A stretch of 64,000 bases of DNA. Source: Blastococcus sp. TML/M2B (GTDB taxonomy: Bacteria; Actinomycetota; Actinomycetes; Mycobacteriales; Geodermatophilaceae). Where the stretch lies: positions 1,302,001-1,366,000 of the forward strand of contig NZ_JAENZZ010000002.1 of assembly GCF_016612865.1 (NCBI RefSeq). The letters run 5' to 3'. The notes below the pieces were generated by a model. The model was not told the origin of the DNA. It saw only the letters and a program-made list of their open reading frames with translations, and ran no database searches. A program made the position numbers and the translations under genes. This document shows, piece after piece, positions 1-8,533 of this stretch (its first letter is position 1; each line of letters opens with the position of its first letter).

Positions 1-2
1 CG

Positions 3-104
3 GCGCACCGCCTCTACGAGCGGATGGGCTTCACCCGGCTGCCGGAGCGGGACTGGACGCCGGTCCCCGGCATCGACCTGCTGGTCTACGCCCTCGACCT
101 CTGA
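3..104 (+). CDS. GNAT acetyltransferase, C-terminal end only
   Basis: The window opens inside a gene whose last 33 residues are readable to a TGA at 102. They contain 'LYERMGFTRLPERDW' followed by a beta-strand ending, the usual last helix and strand of a GCN5-related N-acetyltransferase. The acetyl-CoA loop lies outside the window, so substrate and full length cannot be judged. It converges on the lipoprotein gene with 7 bases between the stops. Confidence 0.7.
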   Translation, partial: AHRLYERMGFTRLPERDWTPVPGIDLLVYALDL

Positions 105-111
105 GGGCGGC

Positions 112-1084
112 TCAGCGGTCCAGCCACGGGAAGCCGAGGCCGAACCTCTGCCCGGGCCCACCGCGGACGACCGACGAGCAGTTCCCGTCGTCGACGGTCA
201 CCGCGCGGCGGGTGCCGGTCCGGTCCTCGACGACGGCGGTGTGCACCGGCTCCTCGCTGGCCCCGCAGTCCGCGATGGCCCCGAGGATGCCGTGCATCCC
301 GATGCGGACGCGCTCGGCCTCGCCCTCGGTCAGCTCCCGCAGCACGGGCTCGCTGCTGCCGGGCGACCACGTGCAGACGATTCCGCGCACCGCCGTCAGC
401 GGCAGGACCATCGGGGCCCGCATCCCCGCGGCGTAGCCGGTGTCGAGGGACGCCGACGCGCCGTCCCGGTCCACGGCCGAGGGGTCTTCCGGGTCCTCCG
501 GGCACACGAGCGGCGTCCCCGGCCGGGGCGTCCTCGAACCGGTCGGCGTACTGGCGCCCGAACGCCGTCATCAGCAGCCCGTACACCCCCAGCCCGTCGG
601 GCCCGCCGACCCCCGCGCCGGTCCCGGGGAACCGTCCCACGCAGTCGGGATCGGTCGCACCGACGATCGTCGTCACGCCGCCGTCCGCATAGCCGATCTG
701 GACCTCGTAGGTGCGTCCGTCGGCCAGCAGGGGTGCCGCGCCCTCGTCGTAGGAGGAGAGGTGGCAGGGCCACCCCGCGGGCACGTCCTCCGCGTCGCGC
801 TCCGCGAGGCCGGCGAGCAGCTCCAGGTGCGAGGTCAGCGCGTCCGACGGCACCTCGGCGGGCAGCAGGTGCCGCTCCGGTCCGGGGCAGAAGCGCGCCC
901 AGACCGGCGTGCCCTCGACGCTCCCCCGCGTCGCCTCGGCGGGATCGAGGCACGCGGCCGGGCCCGCATCCGGAGCCGCCTCCGGGGGCGCGCCGTCCGC
1001 GGCCGTGCAGGCCGAGGTCGCCAGGCAGGCGAGGGTTCCGGCGAGGACGGCGAGGCGGCGCACCGCCGCATCATGCCCGGTCAC
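112..1084 (-). CDS. putative secreted lipoprotein, unknown function, one apparent frameshift
   Basis: The GTG start at 1084 opens a signal sequence with a hydrophobic stretch (LAVLAGTLACLA) and a lipobox-like TSAC, so Cys26 is the probable lipidated residue. The mature protein has several cysteines and no family I recognise. The frame breaks near 517-520, in a C4 run on the plus strand: one frame reads to DAPAG and the next continues TPLVCPEDPEDPS to the stop at 112. Removing one base restores a protein of about 323 residues. Both halves have convincing codon bias, so I treat it as one gene with a probable sequencing indel. Confidence 0.6.
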
Positions 1085-1102
1085 GCCCCCGGAGGAGGCG
1101 GT

Positions 1103-1324
1103 TCAGCTCGCGACGGTCGCGATGAGGTCGCCCTCCTGGAGGACCTCGCCCTCGACGACGTGCAGCGCCTCGACGGTGCCGGAGAGCTCGGTGAGCACCG
1201 GGATCTCCATCTTCATCGACTCGAGGATGACCAGCGTGTCGCCCGCAGCGACCTGCGCGCCGGGCGCGACCAGCACCTTCCAGACGCTGGAGACCATCTC
1301 GGCGTGGATCTCCTCGACCGCCAC
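1103..1324 (-). CDS. stand-alone biotin/lipoyl carrier protein (TB7.3-like)
   Basis: A 73-residue single biotinyl domain. ESMKMEIP carries the lysine (about residue 38) that biotin ligase modifies, and the flanking hairpins (APGAQVAAGD, LSGTVEALHV) match biotin carboxyl carrier domains. Carriers normally form the C-terminus of a larger carboxylase; this one is free-standing, like the mycobacterial protein TB7.3 encoded beside rshA/sigH. The GTG start has a strong gagggagg ribosome site. It lies 71 bases downstream of the degenerate biotin carboxylase gene on the same strand and is probably co-transcribed with it. The acceptor or substrate is unknown. Confidence 0.85.
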   Translation of the reverse strand: MAVEEIHAEMVSSVWKVLVAPGAQVAAGDTLVILESMKMEIPVLTELSGTVEALHVVEGEVLQEGDLIATVAS

Positions 1325-1395
1325 CGGACCTCCCTCGTCGCCGGGCCGCGCCGGGGTGCCGCGCGGCCTCGGCTCATCCTGGCACGACGACCGGG

Positions 1396-2445
1396 TCAGA
1401 CGCCGGGTGCGGCCTCACCGGCGGCGAGCCGTCGCAGCACGGCGCACACCTCCGGCCCGTCGTGCGGCACCCCGAGCTCCGGCAGGCCGGCCAGCGCCTG
1501 GCTCGCGGAGCGGGCGGCGGTCGCCGTGTCGGTGGCCGCCGCGCTGACCGTGGCCAGCAGCGCGTCGTACCAGCCGTCCAGCCGGTCACCGGGCTCGTAG
1601 CCGCCGACGGCGACGACGTCCACGCCCGCCTCCGGCTGCGGCTGCGGCCGGCCGGTCCCGGGCAGCCGGCCGGCCACCCGGCCCGCCTGCCCCGGCGGCA
1701 GCGTCGCGCGCAGCTGCACGGCGACGGCGGACCGCCAGTCCGACGACGTCGGTCCCTGCGTGTCGGGGCGGTGGGGGGCGGCGCTGCGCAGCGCCAGCTC
1801 GACCGCGTCGACGCCGTGGGCCCGCTCGAGGACGGCGATGTCCAGGGAGAAGCCGGCGGCCACCTCGGCCAGCTCTCCGTCCGGCGAGATCCCGACGGTG
1901 ACCAGCCCGCGCCAGCCCACCTCGGCCAGCCGGCCGGCGGCGGCCGGCACCGCGGTCCGCCCGTCCGGGGTCCACGAAACGCGGGCGATGCCGGCGGCGC
2001 GGTCGCGGGAGACCGGCGTCGGGAAGCGGAGCCCCTCGTCGGTGACCCAGGCGAGCAGCCCCCGCTCGCTGGCCGGCTCGACGCCGTCGCCGCCGAGCCG
2101 CTCGAGGACGTCGGGGTCGGGGCCGACCCAGACCAGGCCCGCCTCGCGCACCGCGGCGGCCAGCCGGGCGTTGCCCGCCAGCGCCGGCGGCACGGGGAGG
2201 ACGGCGGAGACCCCGCTGCGGCGCGCGGCCTCCACGATGCGGTCGACGGCGAGGTAGGACTCGGTGGCCGGCGCGGGGCCGAGCAGCACCGCCTCGTCGG
2301 CCAGCCGCACGTGCCGCGCCGAGCGCTCGGCCTCGGAGTGCACCGCCACGGCCTTCACGCCCAGGCGGGTGAGCGAGGTGATGACGCCGCACGCGGCCGG
2401 ACCGCGTCCCGCGACGAGCACGCTCTCGATCCCCAGCTGTGCCAC
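1396..2445 (-). CDS. degenerate biotin carboxylase-like protein (probable pseudoenzyme)
   Basis: 349 residues from a GTG preceded by AGGAGG; the frame stays open 37 codons further but without protein-like sequence. Residues 5-115 match the biotin carboxylase N-terminal Rossmann domain (SEAERSARHVRLADEAV, GPAPATESYL). The usual HPGYGFLSEN is altered to LPVPPALAGN. The ATP-grasp region is cut to about 50 residues (120-170). The catalytic strand that normally reads EMNTRxQVEHPVTE is replaced around residues 190-210 by a run lacking the active-site Asn, Arg and Gln. The C-terminal part (GWYDALLATV, ELGV) is still recognisable. Carboxylation therefore looks impossible, though the fold is kept. It precedes the free-standing biotin carrier gene. 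Confidence 0.75.
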   Translation of the reverse strand: MAQLGIESVLVAGRGPAACGVITSLTRLGVKAVAVHSEAERSARHVRLADEAVLLGPAPATESYLAVDRIVEAARRSGVSAVLPVPPALAGNARLAAAVREAGLVWVGPDPDVLERLGGDGVEPASERGLLAWVTDEGLRFPTPVSRDRAAGIARVSWTPDGRTAVPAAAGRLAEVGWRGLVTVGISPDGELAEVAAGFSLDIAVLERAHGVDAVELALRSAAPHRPDTQGPTSSDWRSAVAVQLRATLPPGQAGRVAGRLPGTGRPQPQPEAGVDVVAVGGYEPGDRLDGWYDALLATVSAAATDTATAARSASQALAGLPELGVPHDGPEVCAVLRRLAAGEAAPGV

Positions 2446-2612
2446 TGCTCCTCCTGCGTCCCCGCCCCGCGCATGCGCGCCCTCGCCTCGTGAGAGGCTG
2501 GAGTTGTCAGCTTGGCGGTTCCGGCTCCGACGCGCACGCCACGTGCGCCGTCTCACGTCGACCGCATACCCCGGGCCCGGGCGGGCCCACCGGCAGAGAG
2601 AGGAGGGCAGCG

Positions 2613-2687
2613 ATGTCCAAGCGTGGACGCAAGCGTCGCGCTCGCAAGAAGAGCGGCGCCAACCACGGCAAGCGCCCCAACGCTTGA
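2613..2687 (+). CDS. ribosomal protein bL37 (24-residue actinobacterial protein)
   Basis: A 24-codon gene starting at an ATG six bases after aggaggg and ending in TGATGA. The product begins MSKRGRKRR and ends ANHGKRPNA, almost entirely basic. This matches bL37, the tiny large-subunit protein described in mycobacterial ribosomes and encoded near sigH there. It is transcribed divergently from the biotin carboxylase-like gene; a 38-base palindrome at 2799 probably ends its transcript. Such genes are easily missed because of their length. Confidence 0.85.
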   Translation: MSKRGRKRRARKKSGANHGKRPNA

Positions 2688-2798
2688 TGACAGGCCCGGG
2701 AGCATCGCAGCGAGGAACGAGCGAGGAGCGGACCGGGCCGCGGAATCGAGCAATGTGGAGAGCTTGAGCTCCTGCCCTCGTCGAGGGCCGCGGATGCT

Positions 2799-2836
2799 CG
2801 AAGGCCCCGTCCCGCAGCTGCGGGACGGGGCCTTCG
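2799..2836. terminator. perfect 38-base palindrome, probable bidirectional terminator
   Basis: Two perfect 19-base arms meet without a loop at gcagctgc, with GC-rich stems ending in cgaaggcc/ggccttcg. It sits in the convergent gap between bL37 (plus) and rsrA (minus), where a shared terminator is expected. There is no clear T-tract, as is common in high-GC actinobacteria. Confidence 0.65.
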
Positions 2837-2852
2837 CCGTCCTGGGGTCAGA

Positions 2853-2872
2853 GCAGAAATGGCCATTTCTGC
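2853..2872. terminator. second perfect palindrome in the bL37/rsrA gap
   Basis: The 20-base palindrome centred on tggcca (gcagaaatgg with its complement) lies 16 bases after the larger one and 8 bases before the rsrA stop codon. Its AT-rich core stands out from the surrounding sequence. It could be the rsrA-side terminator or a protein-binding site; position favours a terminator. Confidence 0.5.
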
Positions 2873-2879
2873 CCCGGGG

Positions 2880-3209
2880 CTACTCGCCGGAACGCTCCAC
2901 CGTGAGCCGCTCGACGGTGACCTGGGTGCCGTCTTCCTCGAAGGAGACGCTGGTCAGCTGCATCTTGATCCGCTCGCGGAGCGAGGGCGGCGGCACGTCG
3001 CCACCGCAGCGGCGCCGGACCAGGGCCTTGAACTCCTGCTCGATGCCGAACTCGCGCAGGCAGGAGGAGCAGTCCTCGAGGTGCTCGGCGATGATCCCGC
3101 GGCGGGCATCGCTGGTCTCGTGGTCCAGGAACTCGAAGACGTGGGTGAGCACGTCGTCGCAGGAGTTGATCTCGATCGGCTCGCCGGCCTGAGGTGCGTC
3201 GTCGGACAT
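2880..3209 (-). CDS. rsrA: zinc-binding anti-sigma factor RsrA/RshA
   Basis: 109 residues of the mycothiol-system anti-sigma family, which holds SigR inactive in reduced cytoplasm and releases it when disulfides form. The ZAS signature is present: a histidine in EHLEDCSSC followed by the CxxC pair (residues 42-50), plus Cys17 upstream (NSCDD). The ATG overlaps the sigR stop by one base (TGATG), so translation is coupled and the two proteins are made in a fixed ratio. Transcription is probably from the sigR promoters. Confidence 0.92.
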   Translation of the reverse strand: MSDDAPQAGEPIEINSCDDVLTHVFEFLDHETSDARRGIIAEHLEDCSSCLREFGIEQEFKALVRRRCGGDVPPPSLRERIKMQLTSVSFEEDGTQVTVERLTVERSGE

Positions 3210-3895
3210 CAGGAGCTCGCCTCCTCACCGGCTCCGGCGCGGACGAAACCGCGCTCGCGGGCGTAGTCCGCCAGCAACTTCTGCAGCCCGCGGCGGCCGC
3301 GGTGCAGCCGGGACATCACCGTGCCGATGGGCGTGCCCATGATCTCGGCGATCTCCTTGTAGGCGAACCCCTCGACGTCCGCGAGGTACACCGCCAGCCG
3401 GAAGTCCTCGGGCAGCTGCTGCAGGGCCTCCTTGATGTCGGAGTCCGGCAGGTGGTCCAGCGCCTCGATCTCGGCGGAGCGCAACCCGCTGGAGCTGTGC
3501 TCCTCGGCGGCGTACAGCTGCCAGTCCTGCACCTGGTCGGTGGGGTACTGCTGTGGCTGGCGCTGCTTCTTGCGGTAGCTGTTGATGTAGGTGTTGGTCA
3601 GGATCCGGTACAGCCAGGCCTTGAGGTTGGTGCCCTCGGCGAACTGGTGGAAGGCCGAGTAGGCCTTCACGAACGTCTCCTGGACCAGGTCCTCGGCGTC
3701 GGCGGGGTTGCGGGTCATCCGCAGCGCCGCCGGGTACAGCTGGTCGAGGTAGGGCAGGGCGTCCCGCTCGAAGCGGGCGTCCCGCTCGGCACGGGTCTCG
3801 GCGACCTCCGTGCGGCTTCCGCCCTCGCGCGCCTCGGGGACCTCCACCTGCGCGGGGGTCTGACCGGGCTCGTCGACCACGGGCTCCTCGGGCAC
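3209..3895 (-). CDS. sigR: ECF sigma factor SigR/SigH (thiol-oxidative stress)
   Basis: Group 4 sigma factor with region 2 (residues about 35-105: [39 protein letters not shown]) and region 4 ([33 protein letters not shown]). I start at the GTG at 3895 because gagagga stands 8 bases before it, giving 228 residues. The same frame also opens at a GTG at 4024, only a few bases after the predicted SigR promoter start, which would add 43 residues. Streptomyces is known to make such a long, unstable form from its autoregulated promoter. Next to rsrA, so the role is confident; the start is not settled. Confidence 0.9.
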   Translation of the reverse strand: MPEEPVVDEPGQTPAQVEVPEAREGGSRTEVAETRAERDARFERDALPYLDQLYPAALRMTRNPADAEDLVQETFVKAYSAFHQFAEGTNLKAWLYRILTNTYINSYRKKQRQPQQYPTDQVQDWQLYAAEEHSSSGLRSAEIEALDHLPDSDIKEALQQLPEDFRLAVYLADVEGFAYKEIAEIMGTPIGTVMSRLHRGRRGLQKLLADYARERGFVRAGAGEEASS

Positions 3896-4033
3896 CGACC
3901 GTCCTCTCTGGGCTCCCCGGGTGCGGGGGACCACGTCGATCGATCCTAGCCGCGCGGCATCCGGGCGGCCTGGTGGCCGCCGGGGCGCGACCCGCGGACG
4001 GGCGTTCGAGAGGGTGCTGCTCACGGCCGGTGC

Positions 4034-4059
4034 AACCGGGCCGGTCGCGCGCCGATTCC
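4034..4059 (-). promoter_or_regulatory. SigR-type autoregulatory promoter
   Basis: On the minus strand GGAAT (4059-4055) is followed by exactly 18 bases and then GTT (4036-4034). This is the SigR/SigH consensus GGAAT-N18-GTT, placed directly upstream of sigR-rsrA. Transcription should begin about 4026-4029, nearly on the upstream GTG at 4024. Confidence 0.8.
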
Positions 4060-4100
4060 CGGTCGGCTCCGGAAAGGCGGCCGCGTCCTAGGCTCCCGGC

Positions 4101-4574
4101 GTGGCGTCCACCCCCGCCGTGCGGGTCCTCGAGAAGCACTCGGTGCCGCACACCCTGCACACCTACGACGTCGGTCAGGTCGGCGACGCCGGCTACGGCG
4201 AGGCTGCCGCGGCCGCGCTCGGCGCGGACCCCCGGCGGATGTTCAAGACGCTGGTCACCGCGGTGGACGGCGCCCTGACGGTGGCCGTCGTCCCGGTGGC
4301 GACGACGCTGGACCTCAAGGCGCTCGCCGCCGCCGTGCGCGGGCGGAAGGCGGCCATGGCCGACCCGGCCGACGCCGAGCGCGCGACCGGCTACGTGCGC
4401 GGCGGGATCAGCCCGCTGGGCCAGCGGAAGGCGCTGCCGACGGTGGTCGACGAGTCCGCGCTGGATTTCGACACCGTGCTGGTCAGCGCGGGCCGGCGCG
4501 GCCTGCAGGTCGAGCTGGCGCCCGGCGACCTGGTCCGGCTGACCCGCGGGCGCACCGCACCCATCGCTCGCTGA
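4101..4574 (+). CDS. ybaK: Cys-tRNA(Pro)/Cys-tRNA(Cys) deacylase, YbaK type
   Basis: 157 residues of the YbaK/EbsC editing family, which hydrolyses mischarged Cys-tRNA(Pro). Typical stretches are [19 protein letters not shown], the lysine-containing [13 protein letters not shown], and [21 protein letters not shown]. The GTG at 4101 lies six bases after a TAGGCT -10 box (4089-4094), so the mRNA is probably leaderless. It is divergent from sigR, and the two promoters share about 75 bases. It ends 9 bases before the convergent spermidine-synthase-like gene. Confidence 0.85.
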   Translation: MASTPAVRVLEKHSVPHTLHTYDVGQVGDAGYGEAAAAALGADPRRMFKTLVTAVDGALTVAVVPVATTLDLKALAAAVRGRKAAMADPADAERATGYVRGGISPLGQRKALPTVVDESALDFDTVLVSAGRRGLQVELAPGDLVRLTRGRTAPIAR

Positions 4575-4583
4575 CCGCCGCGG

Positions 4584-6153
4584 TCAGGGCCGCCCGTAGG
4601 GCGTGAGCAACTGGTCGACCGGGGCGTGGTCGTCGGTGAGCACCTCGGCGTCGCCGACGAAGGCGTCGAGATCGGCACCGGAGGAGAGCCGCCAGGCCAG
4701 GTCGTTGTCGATCATCGCGGCGGCGATGGCCTCGGTGTCCAGCGGCCGCTGCGAGGCCACGGCGATGACGTTGCCGCCGTCCTCACCGGTGAGGATCGGC
4801 ACCCGGGCCAGCACCACCACGTGCGCGAACACCTCGCGCAGCGTCGCGAGCTCCGCGCGCACGAACCCCAGCGGCGGGTTGTCGATCAGGTTGACCGCGT
4901 AGACGCCGTCGTCGGCCAGCGCCCGGTCGACCAGCCGCAGCGCCTCCCGGGTGGTGAGCTGCCACGGCACGGACAGCCCGCCGAAGGCGTCCCCGATGAC
5001 GAGGTCGCGCTCCCCCGCCCGGCTCGTCGGCCAGCCCGACCCGGCCGTCGGCCACCCGGACCTGCAGCTCGTCGGAGGTCTCCAGGGCCAGCTGCTCGCG
5101 GTCGATCGCGACGACACCCGGGTCCACCTCGACGACCAGGCTGCGCGTGCCCGGGCGCACCTCGGCCAGGTAGCGGGGCAGGGTCAGCCCGCCGCCGCCG
5201 ACGTGCAGGGCCGAGATGGCCGCGCCGGCCGGGAACGCGGCGTCGGTCACCGACGCGATCGCCCGCACGTACTCGAACTCCAGGTGCGTCGGGTCGGCGA
5301 GGTCGACGTAGGAGTGCCGGAGGGTGTCCAGGAGCAGCACCCGGCCGGAGTCCCGCTCGGGATCGGCCACCACGCGGGCGCAGTGGTAGGCCGTCTCCTC
5401 CTCGCACGGCGTGGGCGCGACGGCGGCCAGCCCGGCCCCGACCACCGCCAGGACGACGAGCGCGACCGGCGCCCGCCCGTACCCGCTGCCCCGCTGCAGC
5501 AGGATCCCGAGCGCCACGCCGACCGCGACGGTGACCACGCCGGTGCCGACCAGGACCACGCTGCTCGGGAGGATCGCGATCAGCAGGAAGCCGGTGACGA
5601 ACGTGGCCGCGATCGCCCCGAGCGTGCCGATGCCCGAGAGCCGGCCCACCACGGCGCCGGTCTCCTCCAGGTCGGACAGCTGGAGCTTCACCACCATCGG
5701 CGGCACCGCCGACAGCAGCGCCGCCGGCACCACCACGGCGACCGCGGCCAGCAGCAGCACCGCCCCGGCGTCCGCGCCGCCGACCAGGGACCCGGTGAAG
5801 CGCACCAGCGGGAGCACCGCGATGACCAGGGCGCCGCCCGCGACCATGAGCGGTGCGATCAGCCGGCGGGGATCGATGCGGTCGGCCGCGGCCCCGCCGG
5901 TCCACGCGCCGAGGGCGATCGCGGCGAGGGCGAACCCGATGACGGCGGTGCTGGTCTGCAGCGTGACGCCGACGTAGGGGGCGATGAGCCTCAGGCCGAC
6001 GATCTCCATGACCAGCACGGCGGCGGAGCTGAGGAAGGTGACGGTGGCGGCGACCCATCCGGCCAGCGGGGCGGGGGGTGCCGCGGTGGGCGGGGAGGTC
6101 CCGGCGGGCACGGACTCCTCGGCGGGCACGGACTCCTCGGCGCGTGCGGCCAC
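4584..6153 (-). CDS. membrane-fused spermidine synthase-like protein, one apparent frameshift
   Basis: About 522 residues. After a repeated acidic N-terminus (AEESVP twice) there are roughly seven to eight hydrophobic helices (residues 30-250), then an aminopropyltransferase/methyltransferase-like fold with the nucleotide-binding loop HVGGGGLTLPRYL and EVDPGVVAID, and DLVIGDAFGGLSVPWQL. Such fusions are common in actinobacteria; their substrate is usually unproven. The frame shifts by one base within 5012-5020 (minus-strand G runs): ADEPG in one frame continues as AGERDLVIGDAF in the next. Both sides are intact, so a sequencing indel is likelier than decay. Confidence 0.7.
6103..6138. repeat. 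two perfect 18-base tandem copies
   Basis: An 18-base unit beginning ggcgggcacg occurs twice without interruption inside the 5' end of the spermidine-synthase-like gene. It encodes a duplicated AEESVP-type hexapeptide in the cytoplasmic tail before the first membrane helix. Copy number could vary between strains. Confidence 0.8.
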
Positions 6154-6154
6154 G

Positions 6155-6901
6155 TCAGAACAGCGCCGGCTGGTCGGCCGGCTCCGCGACGGTCTCCGCG
6201 CGATAGGTCAGCTGCCGGCCGTTGTTCGCGACGTTGTTCACCGCGGTGCTCACGGGGCGCAGCTCCAGGGCCTCGACGACCTCGGGCGGGGTCGGGCCGC
6301 TGAGCTGCTCGACGTCCTCGCGGGCGGGGTCCAGCCAGTCCGCCCACCGGTCGCGCGGGAGGACCAGCGGCATCCGGTCGTGGATCTCGGACAGCGCCCC
6401 CACGGCCGGCGAGGTGACGACGGTGCAGGTGTAGAGGCGGTCCTCCCCGCGGCCCCACACCTCCCACAACCCGGCCAGCGCGAGCACCGAGCCGTCCTGC
6501 GGGGTGATGAAGTACGGCTGCTTGCCCGGGCTGTCCAGCCGCTTGGCCCACTCGTACCAGCCGTCGGCCGGGACGATGCAGCGGCGCGTGCGGGCCGCCG
6601 TCCGGAAGGCCGGCTTGTCGGTCAGCGACTCCACCCGGGCGTTGATCATGCGGTTGCCGATCGACACGTCCTTGGCCCAGGACGGGACCAGGCCCCAGCG
6701 CACGGCGCGCAGCTCGCGGTGGCCGCCGCCGGTCAGCGCGCCCTCGGCGTCCCGCTCCTTCTTCCAGCGGACGACGTGCACGTCCTTGGTGGGCGCGACG
6801 TTGTAGTCGGCCGGCACCGCGTGCTGCCCGCCGGCGGGCACCGCCTCGAACTCCAGCGCCAGGTCCTCGGGCTTGCGACTGGCGGCGTAGCGACCGCACA
6901 C
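6155..6901 (-). CDS. SOS response-associated peptidase / abasic-site DNA-protein crosslinker (SRAP, YedK/HMCES family)
   Basis: 248 residues beginning MCGRY: the initiator is removed in this family and Cys2 forms a thiazolidine with abasic sites in single-stranded DNA. The other active-site residues are in place: Asn34 (NVAPT), Glu117 (WYEW) and His174 (IHDRMP). GTG start with a GAGGAG ribosome site. Its stop lies one base from the start of the spermidine-synthase-like gene, so the two are probably co-transcribed. The mycobacterial counterpart sits in the same order relative to aroA and sigH. Confidence 0.92.
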   Translation of the reverse strand: MCGRYAASRKPEDLALEFEAVPAGGQHAVPADYNVAPTKDVHVVRWKKERDAEGALTGGGHRELRAVRWGLVPSWAKDVSIGNRMINARVESLTDKPAFRTAARTRRCIVPADGWYEWAKRLDSPGKQPYFITPQDGSVLALAGLWEVWGRGEDRLYTCTVVTSPAVGALSEIHDRMPLVLPRDRWADWLDPAREDVEQLSGPTPPEVVEALELRPVSTAVNNVANNGRQLTYRAETVAEPADQPALF

Positions 6902-7038
6902 GGGCGTCTCCTCGCACCGGATCTGCTGACCGTTCGCACTCTAGGTGCCCCCACCGACAGCGCGCCCCGCCCGTGACAGCGGGAGGCGTTTGGGGTACCC
7001 CTCTGTCGGAACAGCCGACGAGAGACGAGGATCACCGC

Positions 7039-8490
7039 GTGACCGTGACGCAGAACGCCCCCACAACCGCCAGCGACAGCGCCTCCCGGCGCTACGCGAC
7101 CGTCAACCCCTTCACCGGCGAGACGGAGAAGGAGTTCCCGTTCACCGAGACGTCGGAGATCGACGGCATCATCGGTACGGCGCACAGCGCCTACCTGGCG
7201 TGGCGCGACCGCTCCGTCGAGGAGCGCGCCGCCGTCGTCCAGAAGGCCGCCGAGCTGCTGGACGAGCGGATCATGGACTACGCCGCCCTCATCACCAAGG
7301 AGATGGGCAAGCGCCGCGACGAGGCCGTCGGCGAGCTCTTCCTCTGCTCGATGATCCTGAAGTACTACGCCGGCAACGGCCCGAAGTTCCTCGAGCCGAC
7401 CTCGATCGAGCCGATGATGGGCGGCGGCGAGGCGGTCATCGAGACCAAGCCGGTCGGCGTGCTCCTGGCGATCGAGCCCTGGAACTTCCCCTTCTACCAG
7501 GTCGTCCGCGTCGCCGGCCCGAACCTGGTGCTGGGCAACACGGTCATCCTCAAGCACTCCGAGATCACTCCGCAGTGCGCCGTGGCGATCGAGCAGCTGT
7601 TCCGTGACGCCGGCGCTCCCGAGGGCGCGCTGATCAACACCTTCCTCAAGATCGAGGACGTCGAGCAGGTCATCGCCGACCCCCGCATCCAGGGCGTGAC
7701 GCTGACCGGCAGCGAGCGGGCCGGCTCCTCGGTCGCCGCGCTGGCCGGCAAGCACCTCAAGAAGTCGGTGCTGGAGCTCGGCGGCAGCGACCCGTTCATC
7801 GTGCTCGACGGCGAGGACATCGAGGCCAGCGTCAAGGCGGCCACCGCGGGCCGCATGGGGAACACCGGCCAGGCGTGCACGGCGTCCAAGCGGCTGATCG
7901 TCACCGAGGACGCCTACGAGCCCTTCGTCGAGGGCCTCAAGCAGGCGTTCGGCATCTTCACCCCCGGCGACCCGGCCGACCCGACGACGTCGCTCGCGCC
8001 GCTGTCGAGCGAGAAGGCGGCCCAGGACCTGCAGGCGCAGATCCAGGACGCCATCGACAAGGGCGCCACGGTCGTCGCCGGCGGCCAGCGCCCCGACCAC
8101 GCGGGCGCGTTCGTGTCGGCCACGATCCTCACCGACGTGACCCCGGACATGCGGGCCTACCGCGAGGAGCTCTTCGGGCCCGCGGCCGTCGTCTACAAGG
8201 TGAAGGACGCCGACGAGGCCGTCGCGCTGGCCAACGACAGCGACTTCGGCCTCGGTGCCACGGTCATGGGCAGCGACGTCGAGGCCGCGCGGGCCGTGGC
8301 CGAGCGGCTCGAGGCCGGCATGGTCTGGATCAACCAGCCCACCGGCTCCTCCCCCGAGCTGCCCTTCGGTGGCGTCAAGCGCTCCGGCTACGGCCGCGAG
8401 CTCTCGGAGCTGGCCATGTTCGAGTTCGCCAACCGGCGGCTGCTGCGCACGGTCCCGGTCAAGAAGGCCGAGAAGCCGCAGGCCGGCTGA
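7039..8490 (+). CDS. NAD(P)-dependent aldehyde dehydrogenase, succinate-semialdehyde dehydrogenase-like
   Basis: 483 residues from a GTG eight bases after acgagg; the frame extends 22 codons upstream without family similarity. It has the whole aldehyde dehydrogenase fold: EPWNFPFYQ, cofactor site (GVTLTGSERAG), general-base Glu near 246 (LELGGSDPF), nucleophile Cys near 280 (NTGQACTASKR) and the C-terminal ELPFGGVKRSGYGREL. The pattern resembles GabD1-type enzymes oxidising succinate semialdehyde to succinate, but specificity cannot be read with certainty. It appears monocistronic. Confidence 0.85.
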   Translation: MTVTQNAPTTASDSASRRYATVNPFTGETEKEFPFTETSEIDGIIGTAHSAYLAWRDRSVEERAAVVQKAAELLDERIMDYAALITKEMGKRRDEAVGELFLCSMILKYYAGNGPKFLEPTSIEPMMGGGEAVIETKPVGVLLAIEPWNFPFYQVVRVAGPNLVLGNTVILKHSEITPQCAVAIEQLFRDAGAPEGALINTFLKIEDVEQVIADPRIQGVTLTGSERAGSSVAALAGKHLKKSVLELGGSDPFIVLDGEDIEASVKAATAGRMGNTGQACTASKRLIVTEDAYEPFVEGLKQAFGIFTPGDPADPTTSLAPLSSEKAAQDLQAQIQDAIDKGATVVAGGQRPDHAGAFVSATILTDVTPDMRAYREELFGPAAVVYKVKDADEAVALANDSDFGLGATVMGSDVEAARAVAERLEAGMVWINQPTGSSPELPFGGVKRSGYGRELSELAMFEFANRRLLRTVPVKKAEKPQAG

Positions 8491-8533
8491 GCACGTGCGC
8501 GGAGGTGCGGCGCAGGCGGCGCAGACTGATCAC

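Noticed and set aside
241-1600. Plus-strand ORFs over the lipoprotein and biotin carrier genes
   Set aside because: Arg/Pro/Gly-rich shadows opposite genes with clear motifs and ribosome sites.
4024-4024. GTG at 4024 as the only sigR start
   Set aside because: No ribosome site and a non-conserved 43-residue extension; kept only as an alternative long form.
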